Source of the DNA: Lentilactobacillus parakefiri
GTDB taxonomy: Bacteria; Bacillota; Bacilli; Lactobacillales; Lactobacillaceae
DNA: 64,000 bases
Reading direction: 5' to 3'
Assembly: GCF_002157585.1 (NCBI RefSeq)
Contig: NZ_BDGB01000072.1
Coordinates: forward strand, 43,876 to 107,875
The notes below the pieces were generated by a model. That model was not told the DNA's origin. It worked only from the letters and a program-made list of their open reading frames with translations, and did not search any database. Positions 16,862 through 25,255 of the stretch are shown one piece after another (positions within the stretch are counted from its first letter, which is position 1; every line of letters starts with the position of its first letter). A program made the translations under genes and the position numbers.

Positions 16862-17603
16862 CGGCGGTCACCTCCGAATCGTACTGGGCGATCAAAACAG
16901 TGATGTTATCCAATCCACCATTTTGATTTGCTGATGAAATTAGCATGTCGCATTTTGTCTGTAATTCTTCATCTAAAGACAAAATCTTTTCGATATCCGC
17001 ATCATCGACCATGTTGGTTAATCCATCGGTACAGAGCAGAATTTGATCGCCTGGTTGTGCAGTGTAAGGCTTAAAGTCAGCCACCGAGTCACTGTTAATG
17101 CCCAGACTCTTGGTAATAATATTTTTGTATGGATTGGTTTTGGCTTGGTCTGGGGTAATATCGCCGTGTTTGACTAATTCGTTCACATAAGAATGATCTT
17201 CAGTGATCTGAGTGAATTCACCTCTGGAATAAACATACCCCCGACTATCACCGATATTTGCGATCAGACTCTGCTTGCCATCAATCAGTGTTGCTACGAT
17301 GGTTGTTCCCATACCGTGGAGTCGAGTATCAGTGTTGGATTCATCGATAATCGCTGTGTTTTCTTTGGCCAACTGAGTTTTAAACCAGGTTTCAATTTTA
17401 TCCAGACTGGAAATTGTCGTTGCTTCAAAAGCTTCTTCCATGTGCGTAACCACCATTTGAGAGGCAACTTCACCGGCATTATTACCACCGATTCCATCAG
17501 TAATTAAGGCCAAAATCAGGCCGGTTTGATTTTTAAACGCACCGACGGCATCTTCATTTTTGTCACGAACTTTTCCAGTTGAGGATTGATAGGCAATTTG
17601 CAA
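16854..17603 (-). CDS. stp: PP2C-type protein phosphatase (PrkC partner)
   Basis: Metal-dependent Ser/Thr phosphatase that reverses PrkC phosphorylation. 249 residues; motifs KVRDKNEDAVG (metal-binding Asp), LITDGIGGNNAGE, GMGTTIVATLI, NIGDSRGYVY, LLCTDGLTNMV and GGLDNITVL are all in place, so the enzyme should be active. The start is placed at TTG 17603 (M-QIAYQSSTGK) with GGAG nine nt upstream; the longer frame to 17642 reaches into rsmB. It overlaps prkC by 8 nt. Confidence 0.95.
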   Translation of the reverse strand: MQIAYQSSTGKVRDKNEDAVGAFKNQTGLILALITDGIGGNNAGEVASQMVVTHMEEAFEATTISSLDKIETWFKTQLAKENTAIIDESNTDTRLHGMGTTIVATLIDGKQSLIANIGDSRGYVYSRGEFTQITEDHSYVNELVKHGDITPDQAKTNPYKNIITKSLGINSDSVADFKPYTAQPGDQILLCTDGLTNMVDDADIEKILSLDEELQTKCDMLISSANQNGGLDNITVLIAQYDSEVTADE

Positions 17604-17617
17604 ATTGATCAACTCCG

Positions 17618-18949
17618 TTATGATTTCCGAATGAGGGAGCAAACAAAGAAGCCGTCTGAATCATAATCATCAGGATAGATTTGAACCATCTCACTATCTG
17701 AATTCAAATTTTTGGCAGTCTTTGTCTTAGCAACTTCAAAATTAGGGTTCTCGTTAATAAACTTGGCGATAACGTCTTGATTTTCCTGCTTAACAATTGT
17801 GCAGGTACTATATGTAATAGTACCACCAGTTTTAACTTTGGCGGAAACCGCGTTTAAAATCTGCAACTGGATCTCACTGAGTCGATTGATATCGGCAACT
17901 GTTTTGTCGTAACGAATTTCTGGTTTTCGTCTGAGAAGCCCCAGTCCGGAGCATGGCGCGTCAACTAAAATAGCATCAAATAAGCGATCCTCAAATTTGG
18001 TATCAACCTTGCGGGCATCTAGTTCAAAGGTTTCAACCTGCTTGTAGACCCCAAGACGAGTGGCATTTCGCTGAACGGTCTTCAGTTTATTTTTATGAAT
18101 ATCCAACGCAAAGACTTTACCAGTCTTTAAACGGCTGGCAATTTGGGTCGTCTTGCCGCCTGGGGCACTGCAGGCATCCAAAACGTTATTGTCCGGAGCG
18201 ATTGACATCGATTCAACTGGCAGCATGGCACTTTCATCTTGAATGGTCAAGAGACCATCAGTGAAAAAGTCACTGTGAATGATTTGACCATCATTAATGA
18301 TAATGCCTTCACTGGCAACTTGACTGGGTTCGGCGTCGAAGCCGGCCTTAGCCAAATCAGCCAATAAATCCCTTTGAGAGATTTTGCTCAAATTAGCGCG
18401 AACCGACTGCTTGGGTGCTTTATTGAGGGATGCCAAGATTGAAGCCGTTTTGGGTTTGCCGAGTTGGACTTCAAGCATCTCAACCAACCAGGTTGGCACG
18501 CTATATTCAATCGATAAACGAGTCTTTTCATCCTGAATGTCGTCTAAGTTAGGCATCCCCTGGCGATCCATCTGATGCAAAATGCCGGTCACAAATCGAC
18601 GGGTTCCGTCATGACCCATTTGTTTGGCAATTTTAATAGTTTCATCAAAAATCGCCCGTTTGGGAACCCGATCCAAATATTCTAACTGGTACATGGCAGT
18701 ATAAAGTAACTCTTTGACCCATGTCTCAGTTTTTTCTGGTTCACGAAGAAATGGTCGGAGCTGATATTCCAGTGTCAAGCGGTGCTGAATCACCCCATAC
18801 ACAATGTTGGTAAAGAGACCCTTATCAGCAGGACCCATCGAAGTTGACTGAATGACTGCGTTAATCTGCAGATTTGAATATGAACCATTGCTGGTGCGAA
18901 CTAGCGTCATCACTGCAAGTTGACGTGGATTGTTTGTTGTATATTTCAT
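17618..18949 (-). CDS. rsmB: 16S rRNA (cytosine-967-C5)-methyltransferase RsmB
   Basis: SAM-dependent methyltransferase modifying C967 of 16S rRNA. 443 residues: N-terminal NusB-like RNA-binding domain (about 1-140), then a Rossmann domain with DACSAPGGKTTQ (SAM motif), DAPCSGLGLLRRKPE (first catalytic Cys) and TYSTCTIVKQEN (second Cys). Its ATG directly follows the fmt stop (18950), so translation is coupled. Order priA-fmt-rsmB-stp-prkC is conserved in Firmicutes. Confidence 0.96.
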   Translation of the reverse strand: MKYTTNNPRQLAVMTLVRTSNGSYSNLQINAVIQSTSMGPADKGLFTNIVYGVIQHRLTLEYQLRPFLREPEKTETWVKELLYTAMYQLEYLDRVPKRAIFDETIKIAKQMGHDGTRRFVTGILHQMDRQGMPNLDDIQDEKTRLSIEYSVPTWLVEMLEVQLGKPKTASILASLNKAPKQSVRANLSKISQRDLLADLAKAGFDAEPSQVASEGIIINDGQIIHSDFFTDGLLTIQDESAMLPVESMSIAPDNNVLDACSAPGGKTTQIASRLKTGKVFALDIHKNKLKTVQRNATRLGVYKQVETFELDARKVDTKFEDRLFDAILVDAPCSGLGLLRRKPEIRYDKTVADINRLSEIQLQILNAVSAKVKTGGTITYSTCTIVKQENQDVIAKFINENPNFEVAKTKTAKNLNSDSEMVQIYPDDYDSDGFFVCSLIRKS

Positions 18950-19894
18950 TTATTTAATCACCTGTTGGCCAACTTTAAGTGACTGACCAATCCCATTTAA
19001 GTAATCTGTTATTTGTTGTTTTGGCTTGCCGGCCGGCTGAAGTTCCTGAATTGAAAGAACGGTTCCTTCTCCAGCGGACAATAGTAGTTGGTGCTTGGTC
19101 TTTTCAACCACGGAACCGGGCGTCAAATCGGTTGTTTGATCAATGACGGCAGCTCGCCAAATCTTGGTTCGCTTACCGTTGATCATCGTGTAAGCGACCG
19201 GATCCGGGCGAAGCGCACGAACTTTAGCGTTGACCATAAATGCAGTTTGATCGAAGTCCAATTGTTCCTCCTCAGGTTTAATGTTGGGTGAAAAGACGAC
19301 TTTGTCTTCATCTTGAGGAACTGGTGAAACATCACCAGAGATCACTTTCGGCAAAGTCGACAACAGCAAGTCACGGCCCACAATACTGAGCTTGTCAAAC
19401 ATTGTCTCGGTATCGTCATCTGAATGAATTGGAATCGCTCGTTGTGCCAAAATATCGCCGGCATCCATTTTTTTAACCATATAAATGAGGCTGATACCGG
19501 TTTGTTGATCACCGTTCATAATTGCATACTGAACCGGAGCGCCACCGCGATATTTCGGTAGCAGCGAGCCATGAACATTGACGGACGCAATTTTGACGGC
19601 GTTTAACATCTTCGTCGGCAAAAACTGACCATAGGCAGCCGTGACAATTAAGTCTGGATGAAGGTCAATCACCCGTTGCATTTCTGGACTCCCACTAAGT
19701 TTTTCAGGCTGAAAGACCGGTAGATGATTGGCAGTGGCCGCTTGTTTCACCGGACTTTGAGAAATCTGGTGCTTGCGTCCGACTGGTCGATCCGGCTGGG
19801 TGACAACACATAAAATATCGTATTTTTGATCAAGTAATCCTTGTAAAATCGGCACCGCAAACTGCGGTGTTCCCATGAAGACAACTGTCGTCAA
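18950..19894 (-). CDS. fmt: Methionyl-tRNA formyltransferase
   Basis: Formylates initiator Met-tRNA using 10-formyl-THF. 314 residues: catalytic domain with FMGTPQFAVPIL, SVNVHGSLLPKYRGGAP (catalytic Asn/His region) and GISLIYMVKKMDAGDIL, and a C-terminal OB-like tRNA-binding domain. Starts at TTG 19894 with AAAGGAAA upstream. The peptide deformylase gene def, which stands between priA and fmt in Bacillus, is absent; only 27 nt separate the two genes here. Confidence 0.97.
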   Translation of the reverse strand: MTTVVFMGTPQFAVPILQGLLDQKYDILCVVTQPDRPVGRKHQISQSPVKQAATANHLPVFQPEKLSGSPEMQRVIDLHPDLIVTAAYGQFLPTKMLNAVKIASVNVHGSLLPKYRGGAPVQYAIMNGDQQTGISLIYMVKKMDAGDILAQRAIPIHSDDDTETMFDKLSIVGRDLLLSTLPKVISGDVSPVPQDEDKVVFSPNIKPEEEQLDFDQTAFMVNAKVRALRPDPVAYTMINGKRTKIWRAAVIDQTTDLTPGSVVEKTKHQLLLSAGEGTVLSIQELQPAGKPKQQITDYLNGIGQSLKVGQQVIK

Positions 19895-19921
19895 ATTGAT
19901 CGTTTCCTTTCGTGATTCAAA

Positions 19922-22321
19922 TTACATAAAGTCCAGAGGCTCGTTATCGATAGCGATTTGAAGACCTTGACGCTGCTTTTTTTGTGACTGGACTAAAATG
20001 TTATCTAAAGTGGCTTTTAGCTGAGGTTCCTTTCGATACTTAATAATAATTTGGTAATAGTAATGGTTGTTGATCCGGGTAATTGTCTTTGGCGTTGGGC
20101 CTAAGATAATCGCCTTTTTTGATAAATGCTTTTTCAAAAAGTTCATAATGCCAAACATCTCAGAAGCCGTCTGATTCTCACTGGGAGAATTGCCGGTTAG
20201 CTTAACGGTATAGTAGTATGGCGGGTATTTGCCATCGTGGCGAACACGCATTTCGGTTGCATAAAACTTCTCGTAATCCTGGGTCTTTGCCAATTGAATT
20301 GCGTAGTGATCAGGATTAAAAGTTTGGATGATGACCTCACCAGTCTTGTCGGCGCGTCCTGAACGGCCTGAAACTTGCGTGAGCAGTTCAAAGGTCCGTT
20401 CACTTGACCGAAAGTCTGGAAATTGCAGTGCGGAATCGGCATTCAAGACGCCCACTAAGGTGACTTCGGGAAAGTCTAATCCTTTGGCAATCATTTGGGT
20501 TCCCAGTAAGATATCCGCTTTGTGAGCGCCAAATTGATCAATAATTGCTTCATGAGACCCCTTTTTACGGGTGGTGTCAACATCCATTCGCAGAACTCTG
20601 GCGAATGGAAACATATCTTTGACCTGTTCTTCAAGCTGCTCACTGCCCATCCCATAAAAGCGAATCCGCTTACTGTGGCATTGTGGGCAGACGGTTGGCA
20701 CCGGTTCCTTGTGGCCGCAATAGTGACAGTTAAGGGTGTGTGTATCTTTGTGCATCGTCAGTGAAATATCGCAGTTGGGACATCGAGGCACATACCCACA
20801 GTCGCGACACATCAAGAACGCAGAATAACCGCGGCGATTCAGTAATAAAATTACCTGCTCATGTTTGTCTAAGCGAACCTGAATGGCATCAGCCAATTTT
20901 GTTGATAAGGCGCTATGGTGTTTGGCCAGTTCAGTCTTCATATCAATAATCGATACGTGTGGTAAAGCGTGTTGATTGATCCGATGGGGCAGCCGTAACA
21001 GCGTGTAGACACCCTTCATTGCCCGCGCACGGGATTCAAGTGATGGTGTGGCACTTCCCAGTACCACCGGGCAATTGTTGTAGGCAGCCCGCCATTTTGC
21101 CACATCCCGGGTTTGGTAACGGGGGTTGTCAGCTTGTTTGTAGCTGCTGTCGTGTTCCTCGTCCATAATAATTAAGCCAACGTTTTTAAGCGGTGCAAAA
21201 ACCGCTGAACGCACACCGACAACCACCTTGGCTTTGCCCTGATTAATCCGCTGCCACTCGTCGTAGCGCTCGCCAGCAGACATGGCGCTATGAAGCATGG
21301 CAACTTGATCTCCAAACCGGCTGCGAATTCGACCGACAATCTGGGGCGTTAAAGTGATTTCAGGCACCAGCATTAGTGCCGTTCGCCCTAACTCAAGAGC
21401 ATGGGCAATTGATTGCAGGTAAACCTCGGTTTTCCCAGAACCGGTGACGCCCTCCAGTAAAAAGACCTGATCCTTTTGGTGGGTGATTGCCTGCTCAATC
21501 GAATCAACGGCAGTTTGCTGATCCGGCTGTAATTTAAACGGGTGGCTGGGCGCGACATCTCTCATAAATGGATTGCGGACGTGGCGTTTCAGAGTCGAAG
21601 CCACCCAGCCCTTCTTTTCGGCAGTTTTCAGAGTCGCACTGGTGATGCCTAACGACGCCCATTTTGAAACAAGCAGGATGTCATTTTGATACTTTCTTAA
21701 CATGTGTAAGAGTTGAATTTGACCGACTGCGTTTTTACGAACCGACTTGAGGGCGTCGTTAATCTGAGGTTGGTTTAATTGGCCCTGATAGGCCTTTCGC
21801 ATAATTGGCCGAGCATGATGAGTCAAGTCGTACTCGACTTTTATATCGCCACTTTTCTGCAGCTTTAAAATCTCCGCCAAAACTTGATTATTAAATTTTT
21901 GGCGGTCATATTCAACTTCTGGTTGGCCTTGAAAAATTTCTGGATACTGGTTACAAACCTGTTGATTTTTGGCAATCAGTTTCTTCTGATTTTTGGTCCG
22001 CATCCCACCGGGCAGCATCGTTTGCAGACAGCTGATTTTAAATGAATATGTTTGGTCGGCCAGCCATTCCGCCAGATTCAGCAGTTCAGAATCAACCACG
22101 GGATATAAATCGATCAGGTCAGAAATTGGTTTCAATTTTCCATTGAAGCTGGAACTGTTAGAAACGCCAACCACAAACCCGGTAATTTTCCGGTTGCCAA
22201 AAGGAACCTGCACCCGCATGCCCGGTTGAACTTGATTGGCTAAATGGTCTGGAATCGAATAGCTGAACGGACTGTTGGTTTGGCGCGTTGGAACGTCAAC
22301 AATAACTTGAGCAACCTGCAA
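19922..22321 (-). CDS. priA: Primosomal protein N' (replication restart helicase PriA)
   Basis: Recognises abandoned forks and D-loops and reloads the replisome. 799 residues: N-terminal 3'-DNA-binding domain (VIVDVPTRQTNSPFSYSIP), helicase motifs (EGVTGSGKTEVYLQ, DEEHDSSYKQ, LGSATPSLES), the inserted zinc region with paired Cys (CRDCGYVPRCPNCD and CHYCGH...CPQCHS), and GTQMIAKGLDFP / QVSGRSGR. Start is TTG at 22321 with AAAGGAG. Second gene after coaBC. Confidence 0.97.
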   Translation of the reverse strand: MQVAQVIVDVPTRQTNSPFSYSIPDHLANQVQPGMRVQVPFGNRKITGFVVGVSNSSSFNGKLKPISDLIDLYPVVDSELLNLAEWLADQTYSFKISCLQTMLPGGMRTKNQKKLIAKNQQVCNQYPEIFQGQPEVEYDRQKFNNQVLAEILKLQKSGDIKVEYDLTHHARPIMRKAYQGQLNQPQINDALKSVRKNAVGQIQLLHMLRKYQNDILLVSKWASLGITSATLKTAEKKGWVASTLKRHVRNPFMRDVAPSHPFKLQPDQQTAVDSIEQAITHQKDQVFLLEGVTGSGKTEVYLQSIAHALELGRTALMLVPEITLTPQIVGRIRSRFGDQVAMLHSAMSAGERYDEWQRINQGKAKVVVGVRSAVFAPLKNVGLIIMDEEHDSSYKQADNPRYQTRDVAKWRAAYNNCPVVLGSATPSLESRARAMKGVYTLLRLPHRINQHALPHVSIIDMKTELAKHHSALSTKLADAIQVRLDKHEQVILLLNRRGYSAFLMCRDCGYVPRCPNCDISLTMHKDTHTLNCHYCGHKEPVPTVCPQCHSKRIRFYGMGSEQLEEQVKDMFPFARVLRMDVDTTRKKGSHEAIIDQFGAHKADILLGTQMIAKGLDFPEVTLVGVLNADSALQFPDFRSSERTFELLTQVSGRSGRADKTGEVIIQTFNPDHYAIQLAKTQDYEKFYATEMRVRHDGKYPPYYYTVKLTGNSPSENQTASEMFGIMNFLKKHLSKKAIILGPTPKTITRINNHYYYQIIIKYRKEPQLKATLDNILVQSQKKQRQGLQIAIDNEPLDFM

Positions 22322-22339
22322 GGCAGATTCTCCTTTCGC

Positions 22340-23548
22340 TTATTTTTGCATTTGTTTTGAAATAATCTCAATTAACTGATCAGCAATCCTGGGCTTACTT
22401 TCAACGGCGGTTTTGATTTGTTTACCGTCAGCAAATAAAAATGTCACTTGATTGTTATCGGCGTTAAACCCGATCCCAGTTTGAGAAACATCGTTGGCGA
22501 CGATCATGTCCAAGTTTTTGGCTTGAATCTTTTTGGTAGCGTTGCTGATTAAATCGTTAGTTTCTGCAGCGAAGCCGATAACAAGTTGGCCCGGTTTTTT
22601 GATCGTCGCAATTTTCTGTAAGATATCCGGATTTCTAACGAGTTCTAACGCCATGGTTTGATTATCAGCCGTCTTTTTAATTTTTTTATCTGCCACCTTA
22701 GCAGGTCGATAGTCGGCAACGGCTGCGGCCATTACCAAGATATCCGCGTGAATAAACTGTTGTTGAACTGCATCAAGCAATTCGAGGGCCGTTTCAACCT
22801 GAATCAGCTTGATGCCGACCGATGGCGTAATCAACGGATTAACGGCAATTAAAGTGACGTTGGCACCGGCCTGCTTGAAAGCATTGGCAATTGCAAACCC
22901 CATCTTCCCGGATGAATGGTTGGTTAGATAGCGAACGGGATCCAGTGGCTCTCGGGTGCCTCCGGCGGTAACGACGACAGTTTTGCCGGCTAATCGTCCC
23001 TTTTGAGGCAGCAATTTTTCATCAACCCACGCCAAGATTTCAGTTGGTTCCGGCATCCGCCCCTTACCGGAATATCCCTCGGCAAGAAAGCCTTCCGCCG
23101 GTTCCATGATTTGAACTCCGACGCCTTTCAAATTGGTGATATTTTCCTGGGTGGCAAAATTAGTGAACATATGAGTATTCATGGCCGGCACAACAAATAT
23201 CGGTTTGGTCATGGTCAATAAAGTTGAAGTGACCACATTGTCGGCAATTCCGTTTGCCATTTTTGCAATTGTATTAGCGGAGGCTGGGGCGACAATGGCC
23301 AAATCGGCAGCGTCAGCGGTCTTAACGTGAGGAATGATTGTCGGATCTTCGCTGACAAAATCGTCAATTAAGACGGTATTCTTGCTGACAGTTTGAAACG
23401 TCAGCGGCGTGACAAATTTCTGTGCCGCTTCACTCATCACCACGTGAACATCATTGTGATTTTTCACTAAGAGACGAACCAGTGATAAAGATTTATAGAT
23501 GGCAATGCTACCAGTGACGAATACGGCAACATTTTTGTTTTGAAACAT
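22340..23548 (-). CDS. coaBC: Bifunctional phosphopantothenoylcysteine decarboxylase/synthase CoaBC
   Basis: Two steps of coenzyme A synthesis: CoaB joins 4'-phosphopantothenate and cysteine, CoaC decarboxylates the product. 402 residues: flavoprotein CoaC domain (about 1-185; includes VTGSIAIYKSL, PAMNTHM and the flexible-flap GxGRMPEP as GKGRMPEP) and CoaB domain (about 190-400; VTAGGTREPLDPVRYLTNHSSGKMG, AAAVADYRP, NDVS). ATG at 23548 with GGGGTGG. It starts a run with priA; a hairpin separates it from rpoZ. Confidence 0.96.
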   Translation of the reverse strand: MFQNKNVAVFVTGSIAIYKSLSLVRLLVKNHNDVHVVMSEAAQKFVTPLTFQTVSKNTVLIDDFVSEDPTIIPHVKTADAADLAIVAPASANTIAKMANGIADNVVTSTLLTMTKPIFVVPAMNTHMFTNFATQENITNLKGVGVQIMEPAEGFLAEGYSGKGRMPEPTEILAWVDEKLLPQKGRLAGKTVVVTAGGTREPLDPVRYLTNHSSGKMGFAIANAFKQAGANVTLIAVNPLITPSVGIKLIQVETALELLDAVQQQFIHADILVMAAAVADYRPAKVADKKIKKTADNQTMALELVRNPDILQKIATIKKPGQLVIGFAAETNDLISNATKKIQAKNLDMIVANDVSQTGIGFNADNNQVTFLFADGKQIKTAVESKPRIADQLIEIISKQMQK

Positions 23549-23750
23549 CTTTCCACCCCATTTCAGATTTCATTCTTTATTGTACCAAATCTAAGGCGGA
23601 TAAAAACAGTCGGTGCTTTGAAAATCGACCGCAATCTGGTGGGAAAGCTTTTGCTAATCAGGAAATTACGACAACGCCGCTTGACAAGTTTAGTCATTCG
23701 GCTAAGTCAGACTAAGTGGACACAAACTCCTATTCGACAGTAAATGCAAA

Positions 23751-23787
23751 GGGACTGCCAGCAAAACGGTCGTTTTGCCACAGTCCC
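23751..23787 (-). terminator. Hairpin after rpoZ
   Basis: GGGACTG / CAGTCCC outer arms (23751-23757, 23781-23787) and GCAAAACG / CGTTTTGC inner arms (23761-23768, 23771-23778). On the minus strand it is followed by TTTGCATTTA, a modest T-rich tail. It should end gmk-rpoZ. The gap 23549-23750 holds no other gene that I can support. Confidence 0.65.
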
Positions 23788-23800
23788 TTAATGATCAATC

Positions 23801-24013
23801 TTATTCAAAATCTTTTGCTTTAGGGTCAATCTTTAACACACCGGCAGCAACTTCTTCCAAAGCTTTGCCAACAGACTTTTGTGATTTGTAATGGTCTAGT
23901 AACGGTTTTGCACCGGCATCCAATTCATGCGCCCGTTTGCTGGACAAGGCAATCAATGAATAACGGGAATCAATTTTATCTAACAATTTATCAACAGATG
24001 GGTAAAGTAACAT
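23801..24013 (-). CDS. rpoZ: DNA-directed RNA polymerase omega subunit
   Basis: 70-residue subunit that helps assemble beta' into RNA polymerase. Shows the family core: [34 protein letters not shown] at 24013 lies one base after the gmk stop, with AGGAGATAA inside the end of gmk, so gmk-rpoZ are coupled. The acidic C-terminus ([11 protein letters not shown]) is typical of lactobacilli. Confidence 0.95.
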   Translation of the reverse strand: MLLYPSVDKLLDKIDSRYSLIALSSKRAHELDAGAKPLLDHYKSQKSVGKALEEVAAGVLKIDPKAKDFE

Positions 24014-24014
24014 A

Positions 24015-24629
24015 TTATTTATCTCCTAACATTGATTCATAATCGGGCATAACCCGAGCGACTTTTAATCGTTCACTTCTAATAATTGACTTGATTCGGT
24101 CGACAGCCAGAGGAACCTGGTCGTTTAAGACAGCATAATCATAATTCCGCATCATACTGATTTCGCCAACCGCCTTTTTGATGCGCTTGTTAATGATATC
24201 CATCTTGTCAGTTCCGCGACCCACCAAGCGATGTTTTAATTCCATCAAGTCTGGCGGCGTCAAAAAGACAAAAACCGCATCTGGAACGTTGGCACGAACC
24301 TGCATGGCACCGTTGACTTCAATTTCCAAGAAAACATCTTTGCCAGATTCCAAAGTCTCATTGACATATTTTAATGGCGTACCATAGTAGTTGTCAACAT
24401 ACTTGGCGTATTCGAGCATTTCACCATTCTGAATGTTCTCTTCGAATTGCTCCTTAGAAACAAAATAATAATCGACACCGTTCTTCTCACCAGGGCGCGG
24501 TTTTCTGGTTGTCATTGAAGTTGAATATTCAAAATCAACATCCGGCTCCTCGAACAACGCTTTGCGCACCGTTCCCTTGCCAACTCCAGACGGTCCTGAT
24601 AAAACAATCAACATTCCTCTTTTAGCCAT
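24015..24629 (-). CDS. gmk: Guanylate kinase
   Basis: Phosphorylates GMP to GDP, and is also a (p)ppGpp target in Firmicutes. 204 residues with P-loop [15 protein letters not shown], the GMP-binding segment [19 protein letters not shown] and [12 protein letters not shown], and lid [20 protein letters not shown]. Start ATG at 24629 after GAAGGGA. Divergent from the LexA-boxed small gene at 24792. The yloC/remA genes found upstream in Bacillus are not here. Confidence 0.97.
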   Translation of the reverse strand: MAKRGMLIVLSGPSGVGKGTVRKALFEEPDVDFEYSTSMTTRKPRPGEKNGVDYYFVSKEQFEENIQNGEMLEYAKYVDNYYGTPLKYVNETLESGKDVFLEIEVNGAMQVRANVPDAVFVFLTPPDLMELKHRLVGRGTDKMDIINKRIKKAVGEISMMRNYDYAVLNDQVPLAVDRIKSIIRSERLKVARVMPDYESMLGDK

Positions 24630-24730
24630 CGAAAAAATCCCTTCAATTATTTGTAATACTAGCTATTATCGCCCTTTTTGCACCATTTGACAAGTACCAG
24701 CAGGCTGATTAAGAAATTTACATTTTGGGG

Positions 24731-24759
24731 TTGCGTTTTAGAACGAACGTTCGTATAAT
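24731..24759 (+). promoter_or_regulatory. Promoter of the small SOS-type gene
   Basis: TTGCGT (24731-24736), 17-nt spacer, perfect TATAAT (24754-24759). The spacer is largely filled by the first LexA box, so repressor binding would directly block RNA polymerase. Confidence 0.7.
24740..24753. promoter_or_regulatory. LexA (SOS) box 1
   Basis: AGAACGAACGTTCG matches the Gram-positive LexA operator CGAAC-N4-GTTCG at 9 of 10 defined positions, with the core GAAC-N4-GTTC intact. It sits between -35 and -10 of the promoter. Confidence 0.75.
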
Positions 24760-24766
24760 GAAGCTA

Positions 24767-24780
24767 CAAACAAATGTTCG
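24767..24780. promoter_or_regulatory. LexA (SOS) box 2
   Basis: CAAACAAATGTTCG matches CGAAC-N4-GTTCG at 9 of 10 defined positions (G to A at position 2). It begins 27 bp after box 1, near the expected transcription start, and touches the ribosome-binding site. Confidence 0.65.
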
Positions 24781-24791
24781 GGGTGAACAAA

Positions 24792-25097
24792 ATGCAAAAC
24801 AAACAATCGTATCTTTCAGAAATTACCAAAACGTTCAAAACCAACTATGATCGTTTCTTCGAAATTGTCCGAAACACTCACCAAATCAAACAGATGCCAA
24901 CTTTCCAGCTGAACTACTTCATTCAGAAAACACTAGAAAACCATTTCCCAATCACGATTGAATTTAACGATCAGAATAACGAACAGTCCGGCTACTTGAG
25001 CAAAATTTCCGCTGATCGTTACCTGCTTACTTCAGATGATAATCACTTCAGTAGAATTGTTAAGCTATCAGAAATTAAAGCAATCCGTAAATACTAA
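24792..25097 (+). CDS. Small SOS-controlled protein, possibly YolD-like
   Basis: 101-residue soluble protein, start ATG at 24792 with GGGGTG upstream. Residues 1-45 are helical and basic/aromatic (FKTNYDRFFEIVRN); residues about 55-101 look like a small beta-barrel repeat, ITIEFNDQNNEQSGYLSKI..RYLLTSDD.....VKLSEIKAIRK, resembling the C-terminal part of YolD-like proteins that travel with UmuC/DinP-type polymerases. That likeness is judged by eye and may be wrong. Two LexA boxes cover its promoter. It is monocistronic, divergent from gmk and convergent with recN, with a perfect 17-bp terminator. Confidence 0.75.
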   Translation: MQNKQSYLSEITKTFKTNYDRFFEIVRNTHQIKQMPTFQLNYFIQKTLENHFPITIEFNDQNNEQSGYLSKISADRYLLTSDDNHFSRIVKLSEIKAIRKY

Positions 25098-25121
25098 GAT
25101 TATTATATCAGATTAGCTTTT

Positions 25122-25164
25122 AGGGCTTGGCGCAAAACAATTAGTTTTGCGCCAAGCCCTTTTC
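25122..25164 (+). terminator. Terminator of the SOS-type gene
   Basis: Perfect 17-bp arms (25122-25138 and 25144-25160, AGGGCTTGGCGCAAAAC and complement) with a 5-nt loop and TTTT at 25160-25163. It insulates the gene from convergent recN; on the minus strand there is no T tract, so it serves mainly the plus strand. Confidence 0.9.
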
Positions 25165-25255
25165 CATTCTGATGCTTATTTAGCTAACCGGCTGGTTGAT
25201 AAACAGCTCCTGGCCGGACCCGTTGAAGCTGAGCACTGATTTCCTCAACGCTGTT

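Noticed and set aside
23549..23750. Possible short gene between rpoZ and coaBC
   Set aside because: The open frames there lack ribosome-binding sites; the stretch fits a terminator plus leader.
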